Source of the DNA: Micromonospora sp. NBC_01699
GTDB lineage: Bacteria > Actinomycetota > Actinomycetes > Mycobacteriales > Micromonosporaceae
Assembly: GCF_036250065.1 (NCBI RefSeq)
Contig: NZ_CP109199.1
Location: forward strand, 7,438,001 to 7,502,000
DNA: 64,000 nucleotides
Direction: 5' to 3'
Position numbers and translations under genes: made by a program. The notes beneath the pieces were generated by a model, which was not told where the DNA came from, did not search any database, and saw only the letters and a list, made by a program, of their open reading frames with translations. This document shows positions 9,909 to 17,466 of the stretch, piece after piece (position 1 is the first letter of the stretch; each line of letters starts with the position of its first letter).

Positions 9909-10732
9909 GAGCCGACCACCTCCGTACGGTTCGAGCGGGGACGACCCGGCGGGGCGGGTTCCTTGGCCCCGGTGCCGGTGCCGCTGGCGTCCTCGGTACC
10001 GGTGGCGGCGAGGTTCGGATCGACCTCGGCCCGCCCACCGGGCAGTGCGGTCAACGATGCCTTGCGGTGTTCGTGGAAGGAGAGGATCTGCAACTCGATC
10101 GCGAGGTCGACCTTGCGCACGTCCACTCCCTCCGGCACCCCGAGCACGCAGGGCGCGAAGTTGAGGATGCTGGTCACGCCGGCGGCCACCAGCAGGTCGG
10201 CGACCCGTTGTGCGGCGGAGGCGGGGGTGGCGATCACACCGATCGCGATCGCCTCCTCGGCCGCGGTCACCGGCAGGTCGTCGATGTGCCGGACGGTCAG
10301 CCCGTTGATCTCCTCGCCCACCCGCGCGGCGTCGGCGTCGAACAGGGCGGCGATCCGGAAACCACGGCTGGCGAAGCCCGCGTAGCCGGCCAGAGCGTGA
10401 CCGAGATTACCCACGCCGACCAGTGCGACCGCGCGGCGCTGGGTGAGGCCGAGGACGTACTCGATCTGGTCGATCAGGAGGGCGACGTCGTAACCGACCC
10501 CCCGGGTGCCGTACGAGCCGAGGTGTGAGAGATCCTTGCGCAGCTTGGCCGAATTGACCCCGGCCGCGGCGGCCAGCCCCTCACTGGAGACCGTGTCGTC
10601 GCCGGCCTCGGCGAGGTTGTGCAGGGCACGCAGGTATTCGGGTAGCCGGGCGACCGTCGCCTCAGGAAGATCCGGAAGCGCCGGAACGGCACCGGCGCGC
10701 CCGGACGCGCCTGCGGGGCGGTGCTGACTCAT
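9905..10732 (-). CDS. rex: Redox-sensing transcriptional repressor Rex
   Basis: Dimeric NAD(H) sensor that leaves DNA when NADH is high; 275 residues. The N-terminal winged helix (about 20-95: LPEYLRALHNLAE, VNSAKLRKDLSHLGSYGTRGVGY) is followed by a Rossmann domain with VALVGVGNLGHAL and a C-terminal swapped helix. Start 10732 (MSQHRP) is chosen because the conserved region begins soon after it; the longer ORF reads into the promoter. The order rex-hemA-hemC-hemD matches Streptomyces coelicolor, where Rex regulates its own operon. Confidence 0.95.
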   Translation of the reverse strand: MSQHRPAGASGRAGAVPALPDLPEATVARLPEYLRALHNLAEAGDDTVSSEGLAAAAGVNSAKLRKDLSHLGSYGTRGVGYDVALLIDQIEYVLGLTQRRAVALVGVGNLGHALAGYAGFASRGFRIAALFDADAARVGEEINGLTVRHIDDLPVTAAEEAIAIGVIATPASAAQRVADLLVAAGVTSILNFAPCVLGVPEGVDVRKVDLAIELQILSFHEHRKASLTALPGGRAEVDPNLAATGTEDASGTGTGAKEPAPPGRPRSNRTEVVGS

Positions 10733-10840
10733 GTGACTCCGTGCGGTGCGATCCTCGACCAACCGGAGTGGCGGGCCGTTAGAGGGCTCCCGCTTGCGAC
10801 CGCTGTGACCGGCTGTGCTAGCAGGGCTCGTCGGAGTAAC

Positions 10841-10846
10841 AGAGTA
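10841..10846 (-). promoter_or_regulatory. -10 box of the rex-hemACD promoter
   Basis: TACTCT, 17 bases from the TTGTGC -35 element at 10864-10869. The remainder of the ~370 bp between rex and the kinase gene holds no recognisable gene. Confidence 0.6.
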
Positions 10847-10851
10847 GGCGC

Positions 10852-10869
10852 TTGTGAAGACGTGCACAA
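10852..10869 (-). promoter_or_regulatory. Rex operator (ROP) overlapping the rex-hem promoter
   Basis: TTGTGAAGACGTGCACAA differs from the known Rex consensus TTGTGAANNNNTTCACAA at one position. On the minus strand TTGTGC (10864-10869) also serves as -35 box, with TACTCT (10841-10846) as -10 box at a 17-base spacing, so Rex binding would block polymerase. The leader to ATG 10732 would be about 100 bases. Confidence 0.85.
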
Positions 10870-11087
10870 ATCGCGATCTTGAAGCCCCGCGACACGGCTT
10901 CACCAGGAACTCCATTCACAAGATCGGCTTGAGGGCGGGACGGTTCCGCCATGTCGATTATTGCTCAATTCCGACTATTCTCGCCAACTCGACAGGCTAA
11001 CGTGGGTACGCGAGGACCGGAGCAGGTGAGGCCAGCCCTACCGGAAATAGGCAGGCCGACGGGATATGGACCGGTCGTCCGGTTGCC

Positions 11088-11093
11088 TAGCGT
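11088..11093 (+). promoter_or_regulatory. -10 box of the sensor kinase gene
   Basis: TAGCGT seven bases before ATG 11101. The intervening GGAGGGC also looks like a Shine-Dalgarno, but it is too close to the start for normal use. Confidence 0.45.
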
Positions 11094-11100
11094 GGAGGGC

Positions 11101-12393
11101 ATGACCACCGTCACCGCCAACGCCGAACCGGCCCCGTCGACGATTCTGCGCCAACTCGGCGTCGATTCGGCGTACGTGCTGCTCGGGTTCCCACTCGCGC
11201 TGGCCAGCTTCATCGTATTGATCATCGGCTTGGCGCTGGGCATCGGCCTGATGGTGACCGTGATCGGACTGCCGATCCTCGCCGGCACGCTCTACGCCGC
11301 CCGAGGCTGGGCCGACATCGAGCGGCGACGCATTCCCGCCGTACTGCACCAGCCCCGGATCCGGCCCCGGTACCGCACCGCCGAGCCCGAGGCGAACGCC
11401 TGGCGGCGGATCTTCGTACCGATCACCGACGGCCAGTCCTGGCTCGACCTGGCCCACGGCTGCGGCAAGCTGGTGGTGGCCCTGTCCACCTTCATCGTCA
11501 CCGTCGTCTGGTGGGCCGCCGCCATCGGCGGGTCGCTCTACTGGGCGTACGACTGGACCCTGCCGCGCAGCGACGGGGACGAGGAGCTGAACGTGCTGCT
11601 CGGACTCGGCGACTCGGCCGGCGCCCGGATCGGCCTGAACAGCGCCTTCGGCATCTTCTTCCTGATCACCCTGCCGATCGTCGTACGCGGCTGCGCACTG
11701 CTCCAGGCCAGCTTCGGCCGGGCCCTGCTCACCGGGGTCGCCGAGATGCGCAACCGGATCACCGTGCTGGAGGAACAGAAGCGAGCGGCGGTCTCCGCCG
11801 AGGCCAGCGCGCTGCGCCGGCTCGAACGTGACATCCACGACGGCCCCCAGCAGCGCCTGGTCCGGCTCGCCATGGACATCAGCCGGGCCCAACATCAACT
11901 CGGCACCGACCCGGACGCCGCCCGGCGCACCCTCGACGAGGCGCTGGCCCAGACCCGGGACACCCTCGCCGAGCTGCGGGCCCTCTCCCGGGGCATCGCG
12001 CCACCGATCCTGGTCGACCGGGGCCTGCCCAGCGCCCTCGCCGCGCTCGCCGGCCGGGGGCTGATCCCGATCGACCTCACCGTCGACCCCCAACTCGGTA
12101 CGCCCACCGGCCGGCTCGACCCGGCGGTCGAGAACGCCGCCTACTTCGTGGTGGCCGAAGCCCTGACCAACGTCGCCAAGCACAGCCGGGCCACCGAGTG
12201 CTGGCTCACCGTCACCCGCGCCGACCGGCAGTTGCACATCGCCGTCATCGACGACGGAGAGGGCGGAGCCCACCTCTCCAAGGGGCACGGCCTGGCCGGC
12301 ATCGCCGACCGCGTACGCGCCACCGGCGGCACCCTGACCGTGATCAGCCCGACCGGCGGCCCGACCGAGGTCCGCGCCGAGCTTCCGTGCTGA
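11101..12393 (+). CDS. Membrane sensor histidine kinase (NarL/DesK-type)
   Basis: A 430-residue kinase. The N-terminal half is a four-helix membrane sensor module (hydrophobic stretches at about 22-60, 120-150 and 185-210). A HisKA_3 dimerisation helix follows, with phospho-acceptor His in LERDIHDGPQQRLVRLAMD (about 245), then an HATPase domain (NVAKHSRATE, DDGEGG, GHGLAGIADRV). ATG 11101 is preferred over upstream in-frame starts because the promoter lies just before it. It is followed with a 7-base overlap by its response regulator. The stimulus cannot be read from sequence. Confidence 0.9.
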   Translation: MTTVTANAEPAPSTILRQLGVDSAYVLLGFPLALASFIVLIIGLALGIGLMVTVIGLPILAGTLYAARGWADIERRRIPAVLHQPRIRPRYRTAEPEANAWRRIFVPITDGQSWLDLAHGCGKLVVALSTFIVTVVWWAAAIGGSLYWAYDWTLPRSDGDEELNVLLGLGDSAGARIGLNSAFGIFFLITLPIVVRGCALLQASFGRALLTGVAEMRNRITVLEEQKRAAVSAEASALRRLERDIHDGPQQRLVRLAMDISRAQHQLGTDPDAARRTLDEALAQTRDTLAELRALSRGIAPPILVDRGLPSALAALAGRGLIPIDLTVDPQLGTPTGRLDPAVENAAYFVVAEALTNVAKHSRATECWLTVTRADRQLHIAVIDDGEGGAHLSKGHGLAGIADRVRATGGTLTVISPTGGPTEVRAELPC

Positions 12394-13124
12394 CCGAAAC
12401 CACCACCCCGAACAGAGCCGGTGACGCCGTGGCCGACGACAACGTGGTAGACAACCGAGCCATGCGTGTAGTGATCGCCGACGACGCGTTCCTGCTCCGC
12501 GAGGGGCTGGTCCGACTGCTGACCGAGCACGGCCACGACGTGGTCGCCGCGGTCGGTGACGGCACCGCCCTGGTCGAGGCAGTGGTCGCACACCTGCCCG
12601 ACGTCTCGATCGTCGACGTACGGATGCCGCCGACCCACACCGACGAAGGGCTCCGGGCCGCGGTCGAAGCCCGACGACTGGTCCCCCGGGCCCCGATCCT
12701 GGTCCTCTCCCAGTACGTCGAGGTCTCGTACGCCGACGACCTGCTCGCCACGGTCAATCCCGGACCCGGCGCCGGCGGCGGGATCGGCTACCTGCTCAAG
12801 GACCGGGTGGCCGCGATCGACGAGTTCCTCGACGCGCTCCGCCGGGTCGCCGGCGGCGGCACCGTGCTGGACCCCGAGGTGGTCGGCCAACTGCTGGTCC
12901 GCCGCCGCCGCGACGACCCGCTGCGCGAACTGACCCCGCGCGAGCGCGAAGTGCTCGGCCTGATGGCCGAAGGACGCTCCAACACCGCCATCGCCCGCGC
13001 CCTGGTGGTCAGCGACGGAGCCGTCGAGAAGCACGTCCGAAACATCTTCACCAAGCTCCGCCTACCCCCCGACGAGGAACAACACCGCCGCGTCCTGGCC
13101 GTGCTCGCCTACCTACGCGGATAG
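12387..13124 (+). CDS. LuxR/NarL-family response regulator
   Basis: Partner of the upstream kinase. The receiver domain begins at MRVVIADDAFLLREGL, with phospho-accepting Asp in IVDVRMPP. The C-terminal LuxR helix-turn-helix reads LTPREREVLGLMAEGRSNTAIARAL. GTG 12387 overlaps the kinase stop (GTGCTGA) and would add 25 residues before the receiver fold. GTG 12429 and ATG 12462 are alternatives, the last matching the usual family start. No candidate has a clear Shine-Dalgarno, so the start is uncertain. Confidence 0.88.
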   Translation: MLTETTTPNRAGDAVADDNVVDNRAMRVVIADDAFLLREGLVRLLTEHGHDVVAAVGDGTALVEAVVAHLPDVSIVDVRMPPTHTDEGLRAAVEARRLVPRAPILVLSQYVEVSYADDLLATVNPGPGAGGGIGYLLKDRVAAIDEFLDALRRVAGGGTVLDPEVVGQLLVRRRRDDPLRELTPREREVLGLMAEGRSNTAIARALVVSDGAVEKHVRNIFTKLRLPPDEEQHRRVLAVLAYLRG

Positions 13125-13236
13125 TCGCCCCCAGCTCCGCTGGGACAGCGGTGGTCCGGCACGGATAGTGGCGCCCAGCCCCCGCTCGGACAGCGCCGGC
13201 CCGGCAGCAGTGCCCCCCGCTGGGACAGCGGTGGTC
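13119..13236. repeat. Three imperfect ~40-bp tandem units between convergent genes
   Basis: A 20-base string CCGCTGGGACAGCGGTGGTC occurs identically at 13137-13156 and 13217-13236, with a diverged middle copy (CCCGCTCGGACAGCGCCGG, about 13181). Each unit contains a CCGCT/AGCGG mini-hairpin. The array runs from the end of the response regulator into the stop codon of the HAD gene and may terminate both. Confidence 0.7.
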
Positions 13237-13873
13237 AGCGGGCTGCCAGCGCCACGGCTTCGGTGAGGGTGTCGGCCACCGGGCGGCCGGAGGCACGCAG
13301 GCGGGCCGGGTCGGTGAAGCCGCCGGTGTAGAGGACGCAGGTGGCGCCGACCGACTCGGCGGCGTCGGCGTCATCGATCGAGTCGCCGATGAGCACCACC
13401 GACGAGCCGGGTATGCCGAGCTCGTCCAGGTGACGCGCCAGGTGCGCGGCCTTGTGGTCGCCGCCGACGGTGCCCCGCAGACCGTCGACCCGGCTGAACA
13501 TCCCGGTCAGGCCGTACGTCTCGACCGCCGGAACCAGCTCGTCGTGGAACCACATGGACAGCAGTGACTGCGTACCGGTCCAGGAGCGCATCGCGGTGGT
13601 GGCGTCCTCCGCCAGCGCACAGGTGGTCAACCCGGTCCGGTACGCATCATGAAAGATCTTGTCGAGCGAGCCGAACGCGTCGGCGTCCACCGCCCGCCCC
13701 AGCACGTCCGCGTAGTACTCGGAGATCGGTCGCCGGAACCCGAGCCGATGCTCCTCAGCCGTGACCAACGGTCCCCCGACACTGGCGAACACCACATTCG
13801 TCGACGCCACAACCAGACCGAGATCGTTGAGCAGAGTCCCGTTCCAGTCCCAAACCAAATGCGCCCGCCCCAT
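13235..13873 (-). CDS. HAD-superfamily hydrolase (phosphoglycolate phosphatase-like)
   Basis: A 212-residue HAD phosphatase. Motif I is VWDWNGTLLND (nucleophile Asp), and motifs III/IV lie around LARHLDELG and VVLIGDSIDDADAAES. The cap region is alpha-helical, and the substrate is unknown. ATG 13873 is chosen; GTG 13879 is also in frame. Its first ~30 codons are unusually rich in G/T-ending codons (CAT, TTG, GTT, ACT, GAT, AAT, AGT), unlike the rest of the gene. They abut the palindrome at 13927. Confidence 0.85.
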   Translation of the reverse strand: MGRAHLVWDWNGTLLNDLGLVVASTNVVFASVGGPLVTAEEHRLGFRRPISEYYADVLGRAVDADAFGSLDKIFHDAYRTGLTTCALAEDATTAMRSWTGTQSLLSMWFHDELVPAVETYGLTGMFSRVDGLRGTVGGDHKAAHLARHLDELGIPGSSVVLIGDSIDDADAAESVGATCVLYTGGFTDPARLRASGRPVADTLTEAVALAAR

Positions 13874-13926
13874 CCCCACCCCAGCACCCTACCCCTCCCC
13901 CCTCCCCTCCCTCCCCCTCCCTCTAG

Positions 13927-13994
13927 CTCGTCGATCTAGGGCAAATGGTGGTGGTTAGAGATCAACTAACACGTATTTGCCCTAGATCGACGAG
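13927..13994. repeat. Dispersed palindrome, family A copy 1
   Basis: A perfect 20-bp inverted repeat: left arm 13927-13946, right arm 13975-13994, core CGATCTAGGGCAAAT. The 28-base loop contains an inner GTTAG/CTAAC stem (13954-13958 and 13966-13970). The same element, about 88% identical by eye, recurs at 40664. The left flank (13885-13925) has no G; the right flank is almost pure G, with a 14-G run at 14025-14038. Confidence 0.95.
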
Positions 13995-14054
13995 GAGAGG
14001 GGGTGCACGGGGGGCGGGGGGGGCGGGGGGGGGGGGGGCGGGGGGCGGGGGGAG

Positions 14055-14306
14055 TTAGGGGGTTTGGGTTAGGGCTTGGAGGAGGCGGGGTTCTTCTACT
14101 CGCCAGTAGCCGTGTTCCTTGCCGTCGAGGAGGATGACCGGGATGCGGTCGCCGTACTCGCGTTCGAGTTCCAGGTCGCCGGTGATGTCGACCTCGACCC
14201 AACGGTTGCCGGTGGTGGACACCACCCGCTCGACGGCCTGCCGGGCCACCTCGCACAGATGACATCCGGGTCGGGTGATCAGGGTCAGTCGCGGCTCGCT
14301 CACCAT
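14055..14306 (-). CDS. Glutaredoxin-like thioredoxin-fold protein (DUF836)
   Basis: An 83-residue single-domain thioredoxin fold with the redox motif CHLC (ITRPGCHLCEVAR, about 15-18) and cis-proline region RIPVILLDG. Mycobacterium tuberculosis Rv0508 occupies the equivalent place beside hemA, by recollection. The start MVSEPRL at 14306 has GGGAG upstream; the in-frame upstream extension looks non-coding. Its last codons (CAA, GCC, CTA, ACC, CAA, ACC, CCC) are C/A-ending as they approach the family A palindrome. Confidence 0.88.
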   Translation of the reverse strand: MVSEPRLTLITRPGCHLCEVARQAVERVVSTTGNRWVEVDITGDLELEREYGDRIPVILLDGKEHGYWRVEEPRLLQALTQTP

Positions 14307-14734
14307 GGCGTTCTCCCAGGTCCGGCGTGGATCGCAGAAGTCTGGCACAGGCCGACCCCGGCCACTGCCGCGCATCGGCGTACGGCGGCCACTCGACTTC
14401 GCCGATGGGTCACGGTACCGTCCACGAGACCGCGTCCCCACGTGGAAATGTCACGAGCGGGACCGTCCATCACCGCTAGCACTTTTGCCGGCGGCACGCC
14501 AGACCGTGCCGCTTCTCGGCGTGTTGCGGTGTTTTCGCAGCTCAGGCCTCGGATGGCTCTACTGTCGAGGATCCGACAGCGCACATTTGGTCCGGTCCAG
14601 ATCGGCAAATCTGGGAAATACTTTGGCTCTGTGTAACGGACTCGCCACGCGTGGGTGACGTTGGCCCTATCATCACTCGGGTCGGCTCACCCCTTTTGCT
14701 GTGAGTCCACACCCCTCAGCCCGAGGAGGCCGCC

Positions 14735-14902
14735 GTGCCCGTAACTGCACTGCACCAGCACCTCATGGATGCGTGCCGCCAACCGGGGCAACCTGCCCCC
14801 GGTCCGGTGGATCGTGCCGGTCCCGGCCTGGATCGCGGCATCGTCGCCGCGACATCGCGTCGACCGGTCCCGCTGGCGTACCGGCTCGGGGAGGGCCTGT
14901 GA
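14735..14902 (+). CDS. Small ORF translationally coupled to bldN (hypothetical)
   Basis: An unrecognised 55-residue ORF (VPVTALHQHLMDAC...YRLGEGL). The GTG start has a near-perfect Shine-Dalgarno GAGGAGG (14723-14729) at 5-base spacing, and its TGA overlaps the bldN GTG as GTGA. It may be a leader peptide that controls bldN translation, or a detached remnant of the BldN N-terminal extension. No membrane or DNA-binding motif is visible. The preceding ~430 bp (14307-14734) hold only the divergent promoters of the glutaredoxin and bldN genes; I recognise nothing else there. Confidence 0.5.
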   Translation: MPVTALHQHLMDACRQPGQPAPGPVDRAGPGLDRGIVAATSRRPVPLAYRLGEGL

Positions 14903-15867
14903 GCACCCACGGATATGCGGACTCCACACGTCACCGCGAGGTCCAATCCGCGCGCTCCGCCCTGAACCAGGGGCTGAACATGCTGCGTACGTCCATGGAC
15001 GACATGCTGAGCCTGGCCGTACGCGGGGAGGGCAGTCCCAAACGGATCCGGAACCGACCGCACCCGAACGAGACGCCGTCCCGGCACACCCCACCGGGCA
15101 ACAACGCCCGGCCGATCAGTGGGCGGGTGACCAGCCCGACCCGGCCGACGATGCCGGCCCAACCCGGCCCCGGACAGACGGGACCCCGGCCGGACGCGCC
15201 GGAGACCGAGACCGCGATCCTGCCGGTCGTACCCGTCGAACCGACCCCGACCCCGGCGGAGCCGCCGCCGACCGGCTACCCGGACCGACCGGATCCGTCG
15301 GATCCGGCGACCGAGGTGTGGAAGCTGATCGAGCGGGCCCAGCAGGGCGAGTCCGAGGCGTTCGGCCTGATCTACGACCGGTACGTGGACACCGTCTTCC
15401 GGTTCGTCTACTTCCGGGTCGGCAACCGGCAACTCGCCGAGGACCTGACCTCGGACACCTTCCTGCGCGCACTCAAGCGGATCGGCAGCTTCACCTGGCA
15501 GGGGCGCGATCTCGGCGCCTGGCTGGTGACGATCGCCCGGAACCTGGTCGCCGACCACTTCAAGTCCGGTCGGTACCGACTAGAGGTTACTACGGGTGAT
15601 GTGTTAGATGCGGATCGTGAAGACCGTGGTCCGGAGGGAAGCCCCGAGGCCGCGGTGGTCGAGCACATCACCAACATGGCGCTGCTCGGTGCGGTGAAAC
15701 AACTCAACCCCGAGCAACAGGAATGCATAGTGCTCCGGTTCCTACAGGGCTTCTCCGTCGCGGAAACGGCGCACACGATGGGCAAGAACGAGGGCGCGAT
15801 CAAGGCCCTGCAATACCGCGCCGTACGGGCCCTGGCCCGACTGCTCCCGGACGGATTCCAGCCGTGA
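14899..15867 (+). CDS. bldN: ECF sigma factor BldN
   Basis: A 322-residue extracytoplasmic-function sigma factor. The N-terminal ~125 residues are Pro/Thr-rich and likely disordered, matching the long pro-sequence of Streptomyces BldN. Region 2 follows (ESEAFGLIYDRYVDTVFRFVYFRVG, EDLTSDTFLRALKRI), then a conserved linker (NLVADHFKSGRYRLEV) and region 4 (LNPEQQECIVLRFLQGFSVAETAHTMGKNEGAIKALQYRAVRALARLLP). These blocks closely match S. coelicolor BldN as I recall it, and an RsbN-type gene follows. GTG 14899 has GGGAGG four to five bases upstream. A TTA leucine codon sits at 15604-15606 within a patch of T-rich codons. In Streptomyces BldN drives aerial-hypha genes. Confidence 0.92.
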   Translation: MSTHGYADSTRHREVQSARSALNQGLNMLRTSMDDMLSLAVRGEGSPKRIRNRPHPNETPSRHTPPGNNARPISGRVTSPTRPTMPAQPGPGQTGPRPDAPETETAILPVVPVEPTPTPAEPPPTGYPDRPDPSDPATEVWKLIERAQQGESEAFGLIYDRYVDTVFRFVYFRVGNRQLAEDLTSDTFLRALKRIGSFTWQGRDLGAWLVTIARNLVADHFKSGRYRLEVTTGDVLDADREDRGPEGSPEAAVVEHITNMALLGAVKQLNPEQQECIVLRFLQGFSVAETAHTMGKNEGAIKALQYRAVRALARLLPDGFQP

Positions 15868-16025
15868 GTCCGATGAATCCGGGATACTCAGACGCGGTGA
15901 CACCGATCACTCATCGTGATACTGCGACCGAACGGCCCGTAACCGGCCGGGCTTACCGGCCGTTTGTCCCGATGCGACGGGCGGTTGCCCAGGCAGACCG
16001 CCGGCCCGTCGGTCCGGTCGACTGA
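15864..16025 (+). CDS. Small ORF overlapping the bldN stop (hypothetical)
   Basis: A 53-residue ORF (VSPMNPGYSDAV...RRPVGPVD) whose GTG start overlaps the bldN stop as GTGA, allowing translation by re-initiation. There is no clear Shine-Dalgarno of its own and no recognised domain. It ends 98 bp before the anti-sigma gene. It could simply be read-through sequence in the bldN-rsbN mRNA. Confidence 0.3.
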   Translation: MSPMNPGYSDAVTPITHRDTATERPVTGRAYRPFVPMRRAVAQADRRPVGPVD

Positions 16026-16123
16026 TTCGGCCACGGCCACGCGGCCCGGAATTCCAGCCGCCGTCGCACGGTCGGCGACGATGCCGCCCGTACGGCCGTG
16101 ACCAGCGAAGGGAGGTGCCCGCG

Positions 16124-17200
16124 GTGAATCTGAACATATTCCGCCGCTGGCGCGCCGAGCGCTTCGCGCAACTTCTCGACGAAGCCAACGGCGGCCGTCG
16201 ACACCACATCCGTTCCCGCGCCGACGACGACCTGACCGAACTGGTGACGGTCGGACAGCGGATGCGCGGCGCCCAGCAGTCCGTCGAGGTCGATCCCGAG
16301 TTCCGTACCGGGCTGCGGCTGAGGTTGGTGACCGCCGCCGAGCAGGCGGCGTTCGAGACGGCGGCGGCTGCCGACCAGATCGTCGGGAAACGTGCCGGCC
16401 GGCCCGAACGCCGACCCGTACGCAACGGCCAACGGACCCGTGCCCGGGTACGCGGCTCGATCATCGTCGGCGTGGCCGTCGGGGCGATCGCGGTCTCCGG
16501 CATGTCCGCCGCCAGCGAGAACGCCCTGCCCGGCGACGCCCTGTACGCGGTCAAGCGGTCCACCGAACGGGCCCAGCTCGCGCTGGCCAGTTCGGACCTG
16601 AGCCGAGGGCAGCTGCTCCTCGACTTCGCCCAGACCCGACTCGCCGAGGCGGTCGCGGTGCAGGGCGATGCGCTCGGTTTCGTGGCCGTCCTCAACGACA
16701 TGGACGACGACACCCGCCAGGGCATCAAGCTGCTGAACACCACCGCCGCGCAGCGCCGCGACGCCGCCGCGCTGGACGCGATCGGCAAGTTCCTGACCGG
16801 CCAGCGCCGGCAGGTGACCGGGCTGCTCGGCGGGGCGACCGCCGCCGACAGCCGCCGGGTCGCGGACTCGCTCAGCCTGCTCGACTCGATCGGCAAGCGC
16901 GCCGACCTGCTGCGTGCGGCCTTGCAGTGCGGGGTCGATCCGGCCACCCGGATCGACCATCTCGGGCCGTTGCCCCACGCCTGCGGCACCAGCCGGGGCG
17001 TCAACGGGTTGCCGCAGAGTTCCCCGCAGGACAGCCGGCCGAATACCACTCGTACCCCGAACGCGCCCCGGCCGGAGACGTCGGAGGAGCCTGAGGTGAC
17101 TCCGACCGGGACCCCGGACCGGCGGTTGGAGCACGGGTCGAACGCCAAGAAGCCGATGGTCGACACGACCACGCCGGTCGACGGCCGGCCCGTCGACTGA
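16124..17200 (+). CDS. rsbN: Anti-sigma factor RsbN-like membrane protein (DUF5667)
   Basis: A 358-residue membrane protein. An N-terminal ~120-residue cytoplasmic part (FRRWRAERFAQLLDEANGG...) would bind sigma; one membrane span follows (SIIVGVAVGAIAVSGMSAAS, about 112-131). The DUF5667 region is extracytoplasmic (ENALPGDALYAVKRSTERAQLAL) with a Pro/Thr-rich tail. Position directly after bldN matches Streptomyces rsbN, whose product holds BldN at the membrane. GTG 16124 has GGGAGG at 8-base spacing. Confidence 0.85.
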   Translation: MNLNIFRRWRAERFAQLLDEANGGRRHHIRSRADDDLTELVTVGQRMRGAQQSVEVDPEFRTGLRLRLVTAAEQAAFETAAAADQIVGKRAGRPERRPVRNGQRTRARVRGSIIVGVAVGAIAVSGMSAASENALPGDALYAVKRSTERAQLALASSDLSRGQLLLDFAQTRLAEAVAVQGDALGFVAVLNDMDDDTRQGIKLLNTTAAQRRDAAALDAIGKFLTGQRRQVTGLLGGATAADSRRVADSLSLLDSIGKRADLLRAALQCGVDPATRIDHLGPLPHACGTSRGVNGLPQSSPQDSRPNTTRTPNAPRPETSEEPEVTPTGTPDRRLEHGSNAKKPMVDTTTPVDGRPVD

Positions 17201-17229
17201 CGGCACGCCAGCGGGCACGTCAAGCGACC

Positions 17230-17267
17230 GTGGTGGGGTCCGGGCCTTTGGGCCCGGACCCCACCAC
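17230..17267. terminator. Strong hairpin after rsbN
   Basis: A perfect 17-bp stem (arms 17230-17246 and 17251-17267) with loop TTTG and no U-tract. It lies 30 bp after the rsbN stop. Downstream, GCACGTACGCC-like words recur three times (17268-17335). Confidence 0.75.
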
Positions 17268-17466
17268 CGCACGTACGCCGGCCGGACAGCGGACCTGTCG
17301 CACGTACGCCGACAAGCGGTCGCATGCACGTACACCAGCGGCGATGGTCCGACTACCCGGTGGAATCGTCGGACCGGGTCGGCGTCGGGACCGAGCTTCG
17401 GTGTGACGGATCCGACTAGGCTCGCTCAAGACACGCGACGCATCCATCGAGCGGAGGGAGGTCCGC

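Noticed and set aside
14655-14672. Possible BldD box upstream of bldN (GGGTGAC half-site)
   Set aside because: Only one half matches the consensus; the other half is wrong at most positions.
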